Numbered from the stretch's first letter, positions 53,029 through 62,638 are shown. The stretch is 64,000 bases of DNA from Flavobacterium hydrophilum (GCF_003202405.1 NZ_QJHL01000002.1:620001-684000); one strand, 5' to 3'. Translations and numbers: made by a program. The notes: generated by a model from the sequence alone, not told the origin.

Positions 53029-53104
53029 TTTAGCCCTGATAGAAGCGACATCCTTTTGTGGCAGTGTTTGCCGCAAAAGATATAGCGGATAGCAGGACAG
53101 AATG
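53029..53104 (+). repeat. Dispersed structured repeat, copy D
   Basis: On the plus strand: TTTAGCCCTGATAGAAGCGA, CATCCTTTT, inner stem GTGGCA with TGCCGC (one mismatch), AAAAGATATAG, CGGATAGCAGGACAG. The outer pair is CCTG with CAGG. It lies between gldA and metE in a 371-bp gap that otherwise holds the gldA promoter and the metE terminator. Confidence 0.75.
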
Positions 53105-53149
53105 TGATATGAAATGGATATTTTTCTGCTTTAAAAAATAAAATCATTT

Positions 53150-53221
53150 AAAAATAGTGCCAGCTTAAACAAGTTGAACAAATCATAACTACAAGATTTT
53201 CGACTTCGTTTGCCGGCACTA
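53150..53221 (-). terminator. Possible long-loop terminator after metE
   Basis: On the minus strand TAGTGCCGGC (53221-53212) pairs with GCTGGCACTA (53164-53155) over 10 bp with one mismatch, followed by TTTTTAAAT. The loop of about 47 nt is unusually long for an intrinsic terminator. Confidence 0.45.
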
Positions 53222-53247
53222 AAAAAAACAAGAATTATTTAAAAGAA

Positions 53248-55572
53248 TTATAAACTCACAGGGTATTCAACTCCAGCTCTCATTTCCTGAGCAGCGGCTA
53301 CCATTTCGATTAGCGCTTTTTTGGTTTCATCCCAATGGCGTGTTTTTAAACCGCAATCAGGATTTACCCATAACTGATCTACAGGAATAACCGCAGAAGC
53401 TTTTTCCAGTAACTTTACCATTTCCTCGCTTGAAGGAACTCGTGGCGAGTGAATATCATAAACTCCCGGACCAATTTCGTTTGGATATTTAAAATCGGCA
53501 AAAGCATCTAAAAGTTCCATTTGAGAACGCGAACACTCGATTGTGATAACATCGGCATCCATATCGGCAATGTTTTGAATGATATCGTTGAATTCGCTGT
53601 AGCACATGTGTGTGTGAATTTGTGTGTCGTCATTTACACCGCTTGCCGAAATTCGGAATGCTTTTACGGCCCAGTCCAGATAAGCAGCCCATTCTTCTTT
53701 TCTTAAAGGTAAACCTTCACGAATTGCAGGTTCGTCGATTTGAATGATTTTAATTCCTGCTTTTTCTAAATCGACCACTTCATCACGAATGGCAAAAGCG
53801 ATTTGTGTACAGGTTTCAGAGCGAGGCTGATCATTACGTACAAATGACCATTGCAAAATTGTTACTGGACCAGTCAACATTCCTTTCACCCATTTTGGAG
53901 TCAGGGATTGTGCATATTTTGACCATTTTACCGTCATAGGATTTGGTCTTGAAACGTCTCCGTAAATAACAGGAGGTTTTACACATCGGCTTCCGTAACT
54001 CTGAACCCAGCCGTTTTTGGTAAAGGTAAATCCGGCCAATTGTTCTCCGAAATATTCCACCATATCGTTACGTTCAAATTCGCCATGAACCAAAACATCG
54101 ATTCCGGTTTCCTCCTGAAAACGAATCGTAGCCTCGGTTTCTTTTTCTATTAAATCGTTGTATTGTTCGGTTGTTAATTCTCCTTTTTTGAATTTCGCTC
54201 TCCAGCTTCTTACTTCAGCAGTCTGAGGGAAAGAACCAATTGTAGTTGTTGGAAATAAAGGAAGGTTTAAAGCTTCAATCTGGCTTTTTCTTCTTGTTTC
54301 AAAAGTGCTTTTTCTTTGGTCATCAGAAGCGGTAATTCCGGCAACACGGGCTTTTACTTCGTTGTTGTGAATTAATTTTGAAGTTTTACGGTTGTCGTTT
54401 GCGATAACATTTTCCTTGAAATCAGCAGAACTTGCTATATCAACTTCGTTTGAAGCGAATTGTTTCAAGACTACAATTTCGTTGATTTTTTGTTTTGCAA
54501 AAGCCAGCCATTGTTTGATTTCAGGGGTAAGTGTCTGATCGTTTGTTTCTAAATCAAGATCACAAGGACTGTGAATTAAAGAACATGATGGAGCAACTAA
54601 AATTCGGTTTTCGCCTAATGCATCGGTCGCTTTTTTAATCAATTCTAAAGATTTTTGGAAATCATTTTTCCAGATATTTCTTCCGTCAACAACGCCCAAT
54701 GAAAGATTTACATTTGAAGCCAGTTTTCCGGATTCTAAAATATCATCTAACTGAGACGGACAGCGAACCAAATCTAAATGGAAAGTATCAACCGGAAGCG
54801 CTAAAGCAGTTTCAAGATTTTCTCCAAAACAATCAAAATAATTTGCCAAAACTACTTTAAGCTTTGGGAAACTTTTGTTGATTTCGTTGTACACTTTCGT
54901 GAAAGCGCTTCTTTCTTTGTCAGTTAAATTTAAAGCTAAAAAGGGTTCGTCTAATTGGATATATTCGGCATTTTCTGCTTGTAATTTTTCCAGAATTTCA
55001 AAATAAACAGGAAGCAGCGCATCGATAAGGTCAATTCTTTCAAAACCTTCTTCTTTTTCTTTTCCTAATAATAGATAAGAAACCGGACCAATTAAAACAG
55101 GTTTGGTTGTGATTCCTAAAGCTTTTGCTTCTTTAAATTCATTGATTATTTTTTCAGAAAACAATTCAAATTTTTGGTTTTTAGTAAACTCAGGAACAAT
55201 ATAATGGTAGTTGGTATCGAACCATTTTGTCATTTCCATGGCTACAACATCCTGACCGTTTTTTTGAGCACCTCTTGCCATAGCAAAATACAAATCAAGA
55301 GAGGAGTTGCTTCTTGCCAGTTCGTGATAGCGTGTTGGAATTGCACCAACAGCCAAAGTCAGATCCAGAACCTGATCATAAAAAGAAAAATCATTAGACG
55401 GAATCAAATCGACTCCGGCTTCAGCTTGTAATTTCCAGTTTTTAAGACGGATTTCTTTTCCTGCATCAATAAGTTCATCAGCCGAAATTTTTCCTGCCCA
55501 GTACAATTCAGAAGCCTTTTTTAGTTCTCTGTTGCTGCCAATTCTTGGGTAACCTAAATTATTTGTTTTCAT
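53248..55572 (-). CDS. metE: Cobalamin-independent methionine synthase
   Basis: 774 aa, the usual length. The N-terminal half (about 1-390) starts NNLGYPRIGSNRELKKA, and the catalytic C-terminal half (about 430-774) has LFPTTTIGSFPQT, VHGEFERNDMVEYF, and the zinc ligands in HTHMCYSEF, ECSRS and NPDCGLKTRHW. It methylates homocysteine from methyltetrahydrofolate polyglutamate without B12. The organism therefore has both MetE and the B12-dependent MetH. It is divergent from an Lrp/AsnC gene and has an Lrp-like box at its promoter. Confidence 0.97.
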   Translation of the reverse strand: MKTNNLGYPRIGSNRELKKASELYWAGKISADELIDAGKEIRLKNWKLQAEAGVDLIPSNDFSFYDQVLDLTLAVGAIPTRYHELARSNSSLDLYFAMARGAQKNGQDVVAMEMTKWFDTNYHYIVPEFTKNQKFELFSEKIINEFKEAKALGITTKPVLIGPVSYLLLGKEKEEGFERIDLIDALLPVYFEILEKLQAENAEYIQLDEPFLALNLTDKERSAFTKVYNEINKSFPKLKVVLANYFDCFGENLETALALPVDTFHLDLVRCPSQLDDILESGKLASNVNLSLGVVDGRNIWKNDFQKSLELIKKATDALGENRILVAPSCSLIHSPCDLDLETNDQTLTPEIKQWLAFAKQKINEIVVLKQFASNEVDIASSADFKENVIANDNRKTSKLIHNNEVKARVAGITASDDQRKSTFETRRKSQIEALNLPLFPTTTIGSFPQTAEVRSWRAKFKKGELTTEQYNDLIEKETEATIRFQEETGIDVLVHGEFERNDMVEYFGEQLAGFTFTKNGWVQSYGSRCVKPPVIYGDVSRPNPMTVKWSKYAQSLTPKWVKGMLTGPVTILQWSFVRNDQPRSETCTQIAFAIRDEVVDLEKAGIKIIQIDEPAIREGLPLRKEEWAAYLDWAVKAFRISASGVNDDTQIHTHMCYSEFNDIIQNIADMDADVITIECSRSQMELLDAFADFKYPNEIGPGVYDIHSPRVPSSEEMVKLLEKASAVIPVDQLWVNPDCGLKTRHWDETKKALIEMVAAAQEMRAGVEYPVSL

Positions 55573-55578
55573 TTTTAC

Positions 55579-55605
55579 TACAGTATTTTTTACTGTACAA
55601 ATTTA
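55579..55605 (-). promoter_or_regulatory. metE promoter with an Lrp-like operator
   Basis: TAAATTTG on the minus strand (55605-55598) is an exact -7 box. Directly downstream, at the expected transcription start, lies a perfect 7-bp inverted repeat, TACAGTA and TACTGTA with 5 nt between (55579-55597). Its inner 15 bp, CAGTATTTTTTACTG, match the E. coli Lrp consensus YAGHAWATTWTDCTR at 14 of 15 positions. The divergent Lrp/AsnC product is the obvious ligand. Confidence 0.6.
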
Positions 55606-55729
55606 TTATATTGGTTTTTTAAACTTATATTTGATTCTTATTTCAGTAAAATGTGTTTTAAATATTGCTTTTTAAAGATTATATTACTTGTAAAATTTTG
55701 AATAACGAATTTTAGCCGTAAAAAAAACT

Positions 55730-56191
55730 ATGGAAAATCTCGACAAAACCGATTTATTGATCCTAAAACACCTGCAGGAAAACTCAAATATCAATACAAA
55801 AGACCTTGCCAGTAAATTATTTCTTACCGTTACACCGGTTTATGAACGTATAAAAAGATTGGAAAGGGATGGTTATATCACAAAATATGTTGCCCTTTTA
55901 GACAGAAAAAAAATGAATCGCGGCATGACTGTTTTTTGTAATGTGCGGTTAAAAGAACACGCAAAAAATGTGGGAAGTAATTTTGTAAAGGATATTGTAG
56001 CACTTCCTGAAATTATCGAATGCTATAATATTGCCGGAGACTATGATTTTATGCTGAAGATTTTGGTGCAGGATATGGCAAGTTATCAGGATTTTGTAAT
56101 GAACAAATTATCGACCATTGAAAATATAGGAAATACGAATAGCATTTTTGTAATGGGTGAAATTAAACATAGCACGGCATTAGAGTTTTGA
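55730..56191 (+). CDS. Lrp/AsnC family transcriptional regulator
   Basis: 153 aa, the usual length. The N-terminal helix-turn-helix covers about 5-60 (DLLILKHLQENSNINTKDLA, LTVTPVYERIKRLERDGYI) and the C-terminal RAM/ACT-like domain about 70-150 (VVALLDRKKMNRGM-type ligand and dimer face, ECYNIAGDYDFMLKILVQDM). Members bind amino acids and form octamers. Its start is 157 bp from the divergent metE start, so it probably controls metE, perhaps in response to methionine or another amino acid. The effector is inferred. Confidence 0.93.
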   Translation: MENLDKTDLLILKHLQENSNINTKDLASKLFLTVTPVYERIKRLERDGYITKYVALLDRKKMNRGMTVFCNVRLKEHAKNVGSNFVKDIVALPEIIECYNIAGDYDFMLKILVQDMASYQDFVMNKLSTIENIGNTNSIFVMGEIKHSTALEF

Positions 56192-56309
56192 TTGTTTAGG
56201 AACTTTAAATAATTATATCAATCCGTTTTGTATGAATAAATCTATATATTTGATCGCAGATCTGACAAGTTGAACCTATATCTGTAATTAATTTATGAAG
56301 AATTAAAAA

Positions 56310-58190
56310 ATGAGCGAAATAAAAAAAATTGCGATACTTATAACTTTTATAATAGGTGGCTGTACTTCCAATAAAAGTGTTTTAAATAAAAATATTTCCA
56401 AAAAGGAAACCAAAATAACCATTTTTTCAGGTGTAGATGCTCAAAATGATGTTTTTCTAAATTATCCTTCCAGTGTATTAAAATTTGATAATGATTTACT
56501 ATTAATAGCAGATACGAGAAACAATCGCATTAGACAAATTAAGGATAATCAAATTTTAAATTTTGCAGGAAATGGGCAAAACGAAAACATTGATGGAAAA
56601 TATCAACTGGCATCTTTTCAAAATCCTGAAAGCATGATAATAGACAGCAAGAAGAATGTTTATGTATCTGTGAATTATCATCAAATTAGAAAAATAGACT
56701 CGTTGGGCAACGTTAGTATGTTTGCCGGTAAATATTATAGGGGAACAATTGACGGCCCGGCAGATGGAGAAGTTGCAAGTCCCAAGGAAACGGCTTATTT
56801 TCCATTGATTTCTTCTTTAAAAATTGATAAGAAAGATGTTATTTATGTGGCTGCCGGACATTTAATCCGCAAATTAACAACTGATGGTTTGGTTACAACC
56901 ATAGCTGGTCACAATCAGTCGGGAGATAAAATTGGTAATACAAAAAATGCTCTTTTCCATCAAATAAGTGATATAGCCTTAAATGATGAGGGTGATATCT
57001 TTGTGGCAGATCAGGTTAATAGAAAAATTAAGGTAATAAAAAAGGAAAGTATTGTTTCTGAATTTATTCCGCAAGGAGTAATTGAGTGGCCAGCTGCTAT
57101 TGCAATCAACAGTAAACAAGAAGTGATTGTGTTTGATAGTTCTAAAAAAAAGCTTTACAAATTTGATGCTAAAGGGAAGTTGCTGAATGTCTTTAGCAAT
57201 GAAAAACTATATAACGAAAATTTTGCTCATAATGTTAAAATAACTGTTGATGAAAAGGATGATATCATTATTCCTTCTCAAAATTATATCATTACCATAG
57301 CTTCAAATAATGAAGTGACACAAATTGGCGAGAAAGAGGGAACACATAGAAATGGAAATGCAAATAATGCCACGTATCAAATGCCTTATGATGGTGTTTT
57401 TGACAAAGATGGAAATCTTTTTGTGGTAGACAAAGGCAATAATTTAATTCGTAAAATTTCTAAAAACGGAGTTGTGAGCACTTTTACAGGTTCTGGTTTA
57501 TATGGAAGCAGAGATGGGAATAAAGCTTATAGTGAATTTCAATATCCAAATGCAATTACAATTGACAAAAATGGCCAGCTGTTTATTTTAGATGGAGATT
57601 GGAAAAACACTAAAATTAGGGTTGTCGATTTAGCAGGTAATACGACCACTTTTATAGATTCTAAAAGAAGTACTATAAATTGGGAAAGACCTGCGGATTT
57701 AGTGTGCGATTCCAGGAATAATCTATTGATTTCTGATAGTGTAAAAAATACTATTTACATGATTACACCTGAGGGAAATATTTCAAATTATTTTGAAGTT
57801 AAAGATGTGAGACTAAATTCGCCTCATGGGCTGGCAATTGATAAAAAAGATAATTTATTTATTTGTGATTCTTCTAATAATAGAATTGTGAAGATTTCAA
57901 AGGACAAATCCATAAGCTTAATTACGCCTAATAACGGAATTTTCTTTGATGAACCAGAAAACATAGCAATTGATGATTTAGGAAATATCTATGTTACCGA
58001 TAAAAACAGAACAAGGATAATTAAAATTTCTAATTCAAATGAGTCTGAAATTTATTTGAAAGAAGATATTCTTGGGAAAAATAAAGATCGTAATTTAAGT
58101 GAATATTACAATACTCTAAAATTAGAACAATTCAACAATGAAATTTATGTGTTTGATAAATATGATAATCAAATACTCAAGTTAAATTGA
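56310..58190 (+). CDS. NHL-repeat beta-propeller lipoprotein
   Basis: 626 aa. The signal peptide ends in a lipobox with Cys18 (FIIGGCTSN). The rest is a run of NHL repeats, each with the pattern P..I.ID..GN..V.D..N..I.KI, for example MPYDGVFDKDGNLFVVDKGNNLIRKI and SPHGLAIDKKDNLFICDSSNNRIVKI (each one repeat unit), enough for two propellers. It is anchored in the outer membrane or periplasm and most likely binds a protein or carbohydrate. No enzyme motif was seen. Confidence 0.85.
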   Translation: MSEIKKIAILITFIIGGCTSNKSVLNKNISKKETKITIFSGVDAQNDVFLNYPSSVLKFDNDLLLIADTRNNRIRQIKDNQILNFAGNGQNENIDGKYQLASFQNPESMIIDSKKNVYVSVNYHQIRKIDSLGNVSMFAGKYYRGTIDGPADGEVASPKETAYFPLISSLKIDKKDVIYVAAGHLIRKLTTDGLVTTIAGHNQSGDKIGNTKNALFHQISDIALNDEGDIFVADQVNRKIKVIKKESIVSEFIPQGVIEWPAAIAINSKQEVIVFDSSKKKLYKFDAKGKLLNVFSNEKLYNENFAHNVKITVDEKDDIIIPSQNYIITIASNNEVTQIGEKEGTHRNGNANNATYQMPYDGVFDKDGNLFVVDKGNNLIRKISKNGVVSTFTGSGLYGSRDGNKAYSEFQYPNAITIDKNGQLFILDGDWKNTKIRVVDLAGNTTTFIDSKRSTINWERPADLVCDSRNNLLISDSVKNTIYMITPEGNISNYFEVKDVRLNSPHGLAIDKKDNLFICDSSNNRIVKISKDKSISLITPNNGIFFDEPENIAIDDLGNIYVTDKNRTRIIKISNSNESEIYLKEDILGKNKDRNLSEYYNTLKLEQFNNEIYVFDKYDNQILKLN

Positions 58191-58253
58191 GTTGAAAAGC
58201 TGTTGTTTGACTAACTACAATTTAAAAAACAATCTTTTAAGCTAAAATTAAAA

Positions 58254-58367
58254 ATGAGGACCGAGGATTTTAAAATCTCAAATTATTTATTGGCATCTAA
58301 GCAAAAACGATTTCTAAACTTTATCATTGATGGTGTAATAAAGCTGATCATTAAAAGAACATCTTGA
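58254..58367 (+). pseudogene. Remnant of an RDD-family membrane protein gene
   Basis: A 37-codon ORF, MRTEDFKISNYLLASKQ then KRFLNFIIDGVIKLIIKRTS. The segment ASKQKRFLNFIIDGVI looks like the first helix of RDD proteins (A-x-x-x-x-R-x-x-x-x-x-x-D), which are normally over 120 aa. The stop at 58365-58367 cuts it off within or after helix 1, and no continuation is seen in other frames before dgt. I read it as a decayed gene in the 268-bp gap. A chance match is possible. Confidence 0.4.
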
Positions 58368-58458
58368 ATTAGTATCTTTAGAAAAGTCCTAAAATAAAAT
58401 GTATTTTTGAAGTTTAGATCAGCAATCTAAAATCATTAATCTCCAATCTGAAATCATA

Positions 58459-59805
58459 ATGAACTGGGAACAACTTTTATCTCTTAAAAAACAAGGTGAC
58501 ACAAGCAAAAGATTACGTATAGAACAAGATGATACCCGATTGGGTTTTGAGGTAGATTATGACCGGATTATCTTTTCGGCTGCATTTCGTTCTTTACAGG
58601 ATAAAACACAGGTTATTCCGCTTTCTAAAACAGATTTTGTGCACACGCGTTTAACGCATAGTCTCGAAGTTTCGGTTGTTGGACGTTCGCTTGGACGTTT
58701 GGTGGGTAAGAAAATCATCGAAAAATACCCTTATTTAAAAGAGGTTCACGGTTATCATATGAACGATTTCGGTGCGATTGTGGCGGCGGCTTCGTTGGCA
58801 CATGATATAGGTAATCCGCCTTTCGGGCATTCAGGTGAAAAAGCGATTGGAGAATATTTTTCTATCGGAAAAGGATTAAAATACAAAGACAAGCTTACCG
58901 CAAAACAATGGCAGGATTTAATTGATTTTGAAGGAAATGCTAATGGATTTTCGGTACTTACAGCAAGTCGCCCCGGAATTGAGGGCGGACTTCGAATTTC
59001 ATACGCCACATTAGGTGCCTTTATGAAATATCCAAAAGAAAGTCTGCCTAAAAAGCCAACAAGTAATATTGCGGATAAAAAATATGGTTTTTTTCAGTCA
59101 GATAAAGTATTCTTTCAGGAAGTCGCTGAGGATATGGGATTGATTGCCAATAAACAAGATGGAGATATTGGATTTGAAAGGCATCCTCTGGCCTATTTGG
59201 TTGAAGCTGCAGATGATATATGTTATACCATAATTGATTTTGAAGACGGTATTAATTTAGGTTTGGTTTCTGAAGATTATGCTTTAGAATATCTGATTAA
59301 ACTGGTACAAGACAATATTGGAGTTAATAAATATAAATTATTAGAGACCAAAGAAGACCGAATCAGTTATTTGCGTGCTTTGGCTATTGGAGCATTAATC
59401 AATGATGCTGTAGATGTTTTTATCGAAAATGAAGAAGCAATTCTGGCAGGAAATTTCCCCTTTGCCTTAACAGATAAAAGTAAATACAAAGCACAGATGA
59501 ATGATATTATCAAACTGAGTGTTGACAAAATTTACCAAAGCCGTGAAGTAATCGAGAAAGAAATTGTGGGGTATCAGATTATTCAAACTTTACTGGATAA
59601 ATTTATAACTGCCTTTAACAACAAATACGAAGGAACAGCTTCAAATTACGATAAACTGATTCTGAAAATGCTTCCTGAAAAACATCAATTAGAAAAAGGT
59701 AATTTATACGAGCGTCTGCTTCATATTTGTCACTATGTTTCTCTTTTAACGGATGGAAATGCTTTAGAATTATATGAAATGATAAATGGGAGAAAAAACA
59801 GCTAA
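58459..59805 (+). CDS. dgt: Deoxyguanosinetriphosphate triphosphohydrolase-like protein (HD domain)
   Basis: 448 aa. The metal-binding HD motifs are TRLTHSLEVSVVGRSLGRL (about 67-85) and ASLAHDIGNPPFGHSGEKAI (about 113-132), with a downstream EAADDICYTIIDFEDG (about 250-265) supplying the last Asp. It starts with FSAAFRSLQDKTQV, typical of dGTPases. It removes triphosphate from dGTP or other dNTPs in the cytoplasm. Its stop lies only 4 bp from the stop of the convergent DUF3078 gene with no terminator between. Confidence 0.92.
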   Translation: MNWEQLLSLKKQGDTSKRLRIEQDDTRLGFEVDYDRIIFSAAFRSLQDKTQVIPLSKTDFVHTRLTHSLEVSVVGRSLGRLVGKKIIEKYPYLKEVHGYHMNDFGAIVAAASLAHDIGNPPFGHSGEKAIGEYFSIGKGLKYKDKLTAKQWQDLIDFEGNANGFSVLTASRPGIEGGLRISYATLGAFMKYPKESLPKKPTSNIADKKYGFFQSDKVFFQEVAEDMGLIANKQDGDIGFERHPLAYLVEAADDICYTIIDFEDGINLGLVSEDYALEYLIKLVQDNIGVNKYKLLETKEDRISYLRALAIGALINDAVDVFIENEEAILAGNFPFALTDKSKYKAQMNDIIKLSVDKIYQSREVIEKEIVGYQIIQTLLDKFITAFNNKYEGTASNYDKLILKMLPEKHQLEKGNLYERLLHICHYVSLLTDGNALELYEMINGRKNS

Positions 59806-59809
59806 TTCA

Positions 59810-60808
59810 TTAAAAAGCATATACAAGACCAACACCCAGAACTTGTCTTAACTGGGTTTTTGGTCCGTCATCTACCTGTGATTTTGAACCTGAAACAGGA
59901 TCAACAACATCTTTTTTGGATTTTATATCGTCATCATAAACAATGTGAACGCCAATATTTGCCTTTACGTAAGCGTTAACTACAAGGTCTAAACGCGTAT
60001 CATAATCAATGTCGACATTTCCAAAATGGTTTAAATAATCTGTATATAAAGTCAATCTGTTTTCGTAAAAAATGTTTTTATAAATCTCACTTTTCATATA
60101 TCCGGTAAATAAGATACCAAATTCAGCTTTTACTTTTTGACCTTCTTCAATTAAAATTTCGTTTTCCGGATCAAGTGGGTCTGGTCCATAAACCGCTTTT
60201 TTAACACCAAAAGCTCCCTGATTTGCTAAATAGTCATCCAATACCAAAGTTGTTTTTAATGTGATTGGAGAGAAATAAAAGTTTCTGTTTTTTTTCTTGT
60301 CTGAATACTCAGATCCGGCTCCTAAAAAGATATAGGCCGGTGCAAAAGGTTTAGATATGGCAATATCCCTGTTTGGATATTTATAACCGTTGGTAAATTG
60401 AGTACTAAAATTAAACTTAGCCGAATAATACCAATTCGAAAGAGAATCTTTTCTAAATCCATATGTTGAGTTAAACTGGATCGCATCATCTGTTTTTCTT
60501 AGTTCGGTACCGTCTTGTTTATTCATACCGTATTTCACAATAAGTTCATTAAACCATTTATGATTTTCTTTGGTATAGGTTCTTGTAAACTCACCTCTAA
60601 ATAGTCCCGAAATTGAGCTGGTTCCCCCCGCACTCCAATTGACGAAAGCAACTTCTGAAATATCAAAACCAAGTTTGTTTTTTTTGTTCCAATTAGAAGG
60701 CGGCGGAGGTAGCTGCCCAGGATCTAATGTCGTTCTGATAATCTGAGAAAAACTGTTTGTTGCAAATAAAAATAGCAATAAAAAAGAGGTAGAGCGTATT
60801 AATTTCAT
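59810..60808 (-). CDS. DUF3078 domain outer-membrane-type protein
   Basis: 332 aa with a signal peptide (1-21, ending NSFSQ). The DUF3078 opening is visible as SEVAFVNWSAGGTSSISGLF (about 51-70) and NHKWFNELIVKYGMNKQDG, followed by alternating amphipathic strands ending VLGVGLVYAF, which suggest a small beta-barrel. The family is common in Bacteroidetes and has no known function. It starts 45 nt after dxs on the same strand and is probably co-transcribed. Confidence 0.88.
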   Translation of the reverse strand: MKLIRSTSFLLLFLFATNSFSQIIRTTLDPGQLPPPPSNWNKKNKLGFDISEVAFVNWSAGGTSSISGLFRGEFTRTYTKENHKWFNELIVKYGMNKQDGTELRKTDDAIQFNSTYGFRKDSLSNWYYSAKFNFSTQFTNGYKYPNRDIAISKPFAPAYIFLGAGSEYSDKKKNRNFYFSPITLKTTLVLDDYLANQGAFGVKKAVYGPDPLDPENEILIEEGQKVKAEFGILFTGYMKSEIYKNIFYENRLTLYTDYLNHFGNVDIDYDTRLDLVVNAYVKANIGVHIVYDDDIKSKKDVVDPVSGSKSQVDDGPKTQLRQVLGVGLVYAF

Positions 60809-60853
60809 TAGGTTTAACTTTTGATTTTTTTTCGGCTGTGCAAAATACTTATT

Positions 60854-62638
60854 TTATAATCTTTGAAAAAGATTTACCAGACTTTTAACGTCAATTTTGC
60901 AAAAATGTTGTTGCTCAATTACTGTGCCATGTTCAATAAAACTATCAGGAATACCTAAAATTTCTATTTTTTTAGTGAAATTATTCGCTGTAGCATATTC
61001 TAAAACAGCACTTCCAAAACCACCAATTTTTGAACCGTCTTCAATGGTAATAATATGATCGAAAGAGGTTAATGTTTTGTCTAACAAATCATTGTCTAAA
61101 GGTTTTATAAAAGGAAAATCGTAATGTGCAATGCTTTCTGGATTCTCCAGTTCATTTAAAGCAGCAATTACATTATTTCCGATAGTGCCAGTAGATAAAA
61201 CAGCTGTTTTTGTTCCATTTTTTAAGCAATTTGCCTTGCCAATAGTAATTTCCTGATAATTTGCGAAATTTTCTCTTCCCCAATTTGGCAAAACACCTCG
61301 GCCTCTCGGATAACGAATAGCAATAGGATGATTTAAAGAAGCTAACTGAACAGTATATAAAATATCTTGAAGGGCAATTTCATTGATTGGTGCGTAGATA
61401 ATTATATTTGGAATCGCTCTCAAATACGCAATATCAAATACGCCATGATGTGTTGCGCCATCTTCTCCAACCAGACCGGCTCTGTCTAGACAAAAAATGA
61501 CCGGTAAATTTTGTAAAGCAACATCATGAATTACCTGATCATAAGCACGCTGTAAAAAAGTCGAATAAATATTGCAGTAGACTATCATGCCTTGCGTTGC
61601 CATTCCGGCCGCAAGAGTTACGGCATGCTGTTCAGCAATTCCAACGTCAAAAGCACGATCCGGCAATTCATCCATCATAAATTTTAAAGAACTCCCCGAT
61701 GGCATTGCGGGTGTAATTCCGATGATTTTTTCGTTCTTTTTAGCTAAATCTAAAATGGTTAAGCCAAAAACATCCTGATATTTTGGAGGAAGATTTTCTT
61801 CAGATTTTAAATGAATTTCTCCGGTAGAAGCATCAAATTTTCCCGGTGCATGATATTTTACCTGATTTTCTTCTGCCTGCTGGAGACCCTTTCCTTTTGT
61901 GGTAACTATATGAAGAAACTTCGGGCCTTTTATCTTTTTTAAACGATTCAATTCCTTGATTAAAGTTCGAAGATCATGTCCGTCAATTGGACCTGAATAG
62001 TCAAAATTCAGGGATTTTATGATGTTATTTTGCTTCGGGTTTTTTCCGTTTTTAACTGCTGTTAAATATTTTTTTAAAGCGCCAACGCTCGGGTCAATTC
62101 CGATGGCGTTATCGTTTAAAATAACTAAGATATTAGCATCGGTAACTCCGGCGTGGTTCAGGCCTTCAAAAGCCATTCCGCTTGCAATGGAAGCATCACC
62201 AATTACCGCAATATGCTGTTTGTTAAAATCACCTTTTAGTTTAGATGCAATTGCCATTCCGAGAGCTGCTGAAATTGAAGTTGAAGAATGCCCAACACCG
62301 AAAGCATCATAAATACTTTCCTCTCTTTTTGGAAATCCTGAAACGCCTCCAAGTTGTCTGTTGGTGTGAAAGTTCTCTCTTCTTTCGGTCAGAATTTTAT
62401 GTCCGTAAGCCTGATGTCCGACATCCCAAACTAATAAATCTTCGGGAGTATGAAAAACATAATGTAGTGCAATTGTCAATTCCACTACACCTAAACTCGC
62501 GCCCAAATGCCCTTCTTTTACCGAAACAATATCGATGATGAAATCACGTAATTCCTGAGCAAGCTGAGGGAGCTGTTCTTCTTTTAAAAGACGTAAATCG
62601 ACGGGATTGTAGATACCTGAAAGTAAATTGCTTTTCAT
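60854..62638 (-). CDS. dxs: 1-Deoxy-D-xylulose-5-phosphate synthase
   Basis: 594 aa from the ATG at 62638. A TTG at 62656 in the same frame would add six residues, but the ATG fits the family start better. Thiamine-diphosphate enzyme motifs are GHLGASLGVVELTIALHYVF (about 42-61), GDASIASGMAFEGLNHAG with NDN for Mg-ThDP, and the transketolase-like DRAGLVGEDGATHHGVFDIAYL and FDVGIAEQHAVTLAAG with the catalytic Glu. It condenses pyruvate and glyceraldehyde 3-phosphate, the first step of the MEP isoprenoid pathway. Confidence 0.96.
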   Translation of the reverse strand: MKSNLLSGIYNPVDLRLLKEEQLPQLAQELRDFIIDIVSVKEGHLGASLGVVELTIALHYVFHTPEDLLVWDVGHQAYGHKILTERRENFHTNRQLGGVSGFPKREESIYDAFGVGHSSTSISAALGMAIASKLKGDFNKQHIAVIGDASIASGMAFEGLNHAGVTDANILVILNDNAIGIDPSVGALKKYLTAVKNGKNPKQNNIIKSLNFDYSGPIDGHDLRTLIKELNRLKKIKGPKFLHIVTTKGKGLQQAEENQVKYHAPGKFDASTGEIHLKSEENLPPKYQDVFGLTILDLAKKNEKIIGITPAMPSGSSLKFMMDELPDRAFDVGIAEQHAVTLAAGMATQGMIVYCNIYSTFLQRAYDQVIHDVALQNLPVIFCLDRAGLVGEDGATHHGVFDIAYLRAIPNIIIYAPINEIALQDILYTVQLASLNHPIAIRYPRGRGVLPNWGRENFANYQEITIGKANCLKNGTKTAVLSTGTIGNNVIAALNELENPESIAHYDFPFIKPLDNDLLDKTLTSFDHIITIEDGSKIGGFGSAVLEYATANNFTKKIEILGIPDSFIEHGTVIEQQHFCKIDVKSLVNLFQRL

